Assembly (NCBI GenBank): GCA_016210565.1
Contig: JACQUA010000367.1
Span: 1 to 64,000, forward strand
Source: Chloroflexota bacterium
Lineage (GTDB): Bacteria > Chloroflexota > Dehalococcoidia > JACQUA01
Length of the DNA stretch: 64,000 nucleotides
Reading direction: 5' to 3'
Shown here: one piece after another, positions 63,836 through 64,000 of the stretch
How the letters are laid out: each line of letters opens with the position of its first letter
Numbering within the stretch: position 1 is the first letter of the stretch
Position numbers and translations under genes: made by a program
Notes under the pieces: generated by a model
What the model was told of the DNA's origin: nothing
The model's input: the letters and a program-made list of their open reading frames with translations, nothing else
Databases searched by the model: none

Positions 63836-64000
63836 CTAGAATTTCAGTCCGCCCTCCCGGGCCCCTTCGGCCAGGGACCTTACCCTGCCGTGGTATCTAT
63901 ATCCTCCGCGGTCGAAGACCACCGCGCTGATTCCTTTTTCCAGCGCCCGCTGGGCAATGACCTTGCCCACCAGTTGGGACTGGTCTTTCTTGGGCAGCGA
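63836..64000 (-). CDS. rplR: Ribosomal protein L18, C-terminal part
   Basis: The last 54 codons, cut by the right edge. [34 protein letters not shown] and the terminal AREGGLKF are typical of L18. The gene order rplR-rpsE-rpmD-rplO-secY is the standard spc order. Confidence 0.93.
   Translation of the reverse strand, partial: SLPKKDQSQLVGKVIAQRALEKGISAVVFDRGGYRYHGRVRSLAEGAREGGLKF

Overview
The window reads as a high-GC bacterial chromosome segment, most likely an uncultured Chloroflexota (Dehalococcoidia-like). This placement is an inference from gene content: many family III (CaiB/BaiF) CoA-transferases, DUF35/thiolase pairs, a four-cysteine S4, small conserved proteins of the type seen in that class, and spacers packed with short palindromic repeats. 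No rRNA, tRNA, CRISPR array or intact transposase was found.

Layout. 1-9.4 kb (+ strand): the end of a dockerin/cohesin secreted protein broken by an in-frame TAG, a 41-residue basic protein, an APH-like/P-loop kinase fusion, an MFS exporter, the methyl-cycle pair ahcY-metK, and a phosphohexomutase. 10-21 kb (- strand): a DUF35 protein and its thiolase-like partner, a tandem pair of family III CoA-transferases, an Asp/Glu-racemase-superfamily enzyme, a sugar-nucleotide-type dehydratase, two solute-binding lipoproteins and a double cupin. 21-27 kb (+): a MarR regulator, a 1.1 kb stretch with no convincing gene, an Ig-like secreted protein and a 960-residue protein with five cupredoxin domains. 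27-36 kb: two IclR regulators, a single CoA-transferase, a third solute-binding lipoprotein, a second tandem CoA-transferase pair, an enoyl-CoA hydratase and an Lrp/AsnC regulator. 36-47 kb (+): two FAD oxidoreductases, then a duplicated module of CoA-transferase, MaoC-like hydratase and acyl-CoA hydrolase/transferase. 47-52 kb: a TRAP transporter (dctP-dctQ-dctM) and an acyl-CoA dehydrogenase. 52.4-53.2 kb: a GIY-YIG nuclease of lower GC. 53.6-64 kb (- strand): the spc/alpha ribosomal cluster from rplR (cut by the edge) to rpsI.

How the genes fit together. The 10-52 kb part looks like a catabolic island for organic acids. Lipoproteins and a TRAP system capture substrates, CoA-transferases activate them, and the acyl-CoA dehydrogenase, hydratases and thiolase-like enzyme degrade the thioesters. 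MarR, IclR and Lrp family proteins probably control expression. The substrates cannot be read from the sequence.

Most notable observations. (1) The CoA-transferase/MaoC/hydrolase module exists as an intact copy (43.06-47.2 kb), a copy whose CoA-transferase was reduced by two deletions to a scar (40.0-42.8 kb), and a third promoter-plus-start relic at 35.4 kb. (2) Four of six CoA-transferases, exactly the two tandem pairs, carry Glu where the family nucleophile is Asp. (3) About ten families of short, often palindromic repeats fill nearly every spacer, including gaps inside the ribosomal operon, and appear to have supplied the C-terminal codons of several proteins and an internal linker of the acyl-CoA dehydrogenase. 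(4) Two small MITE-like elements with terminal inverted repeats are visible.
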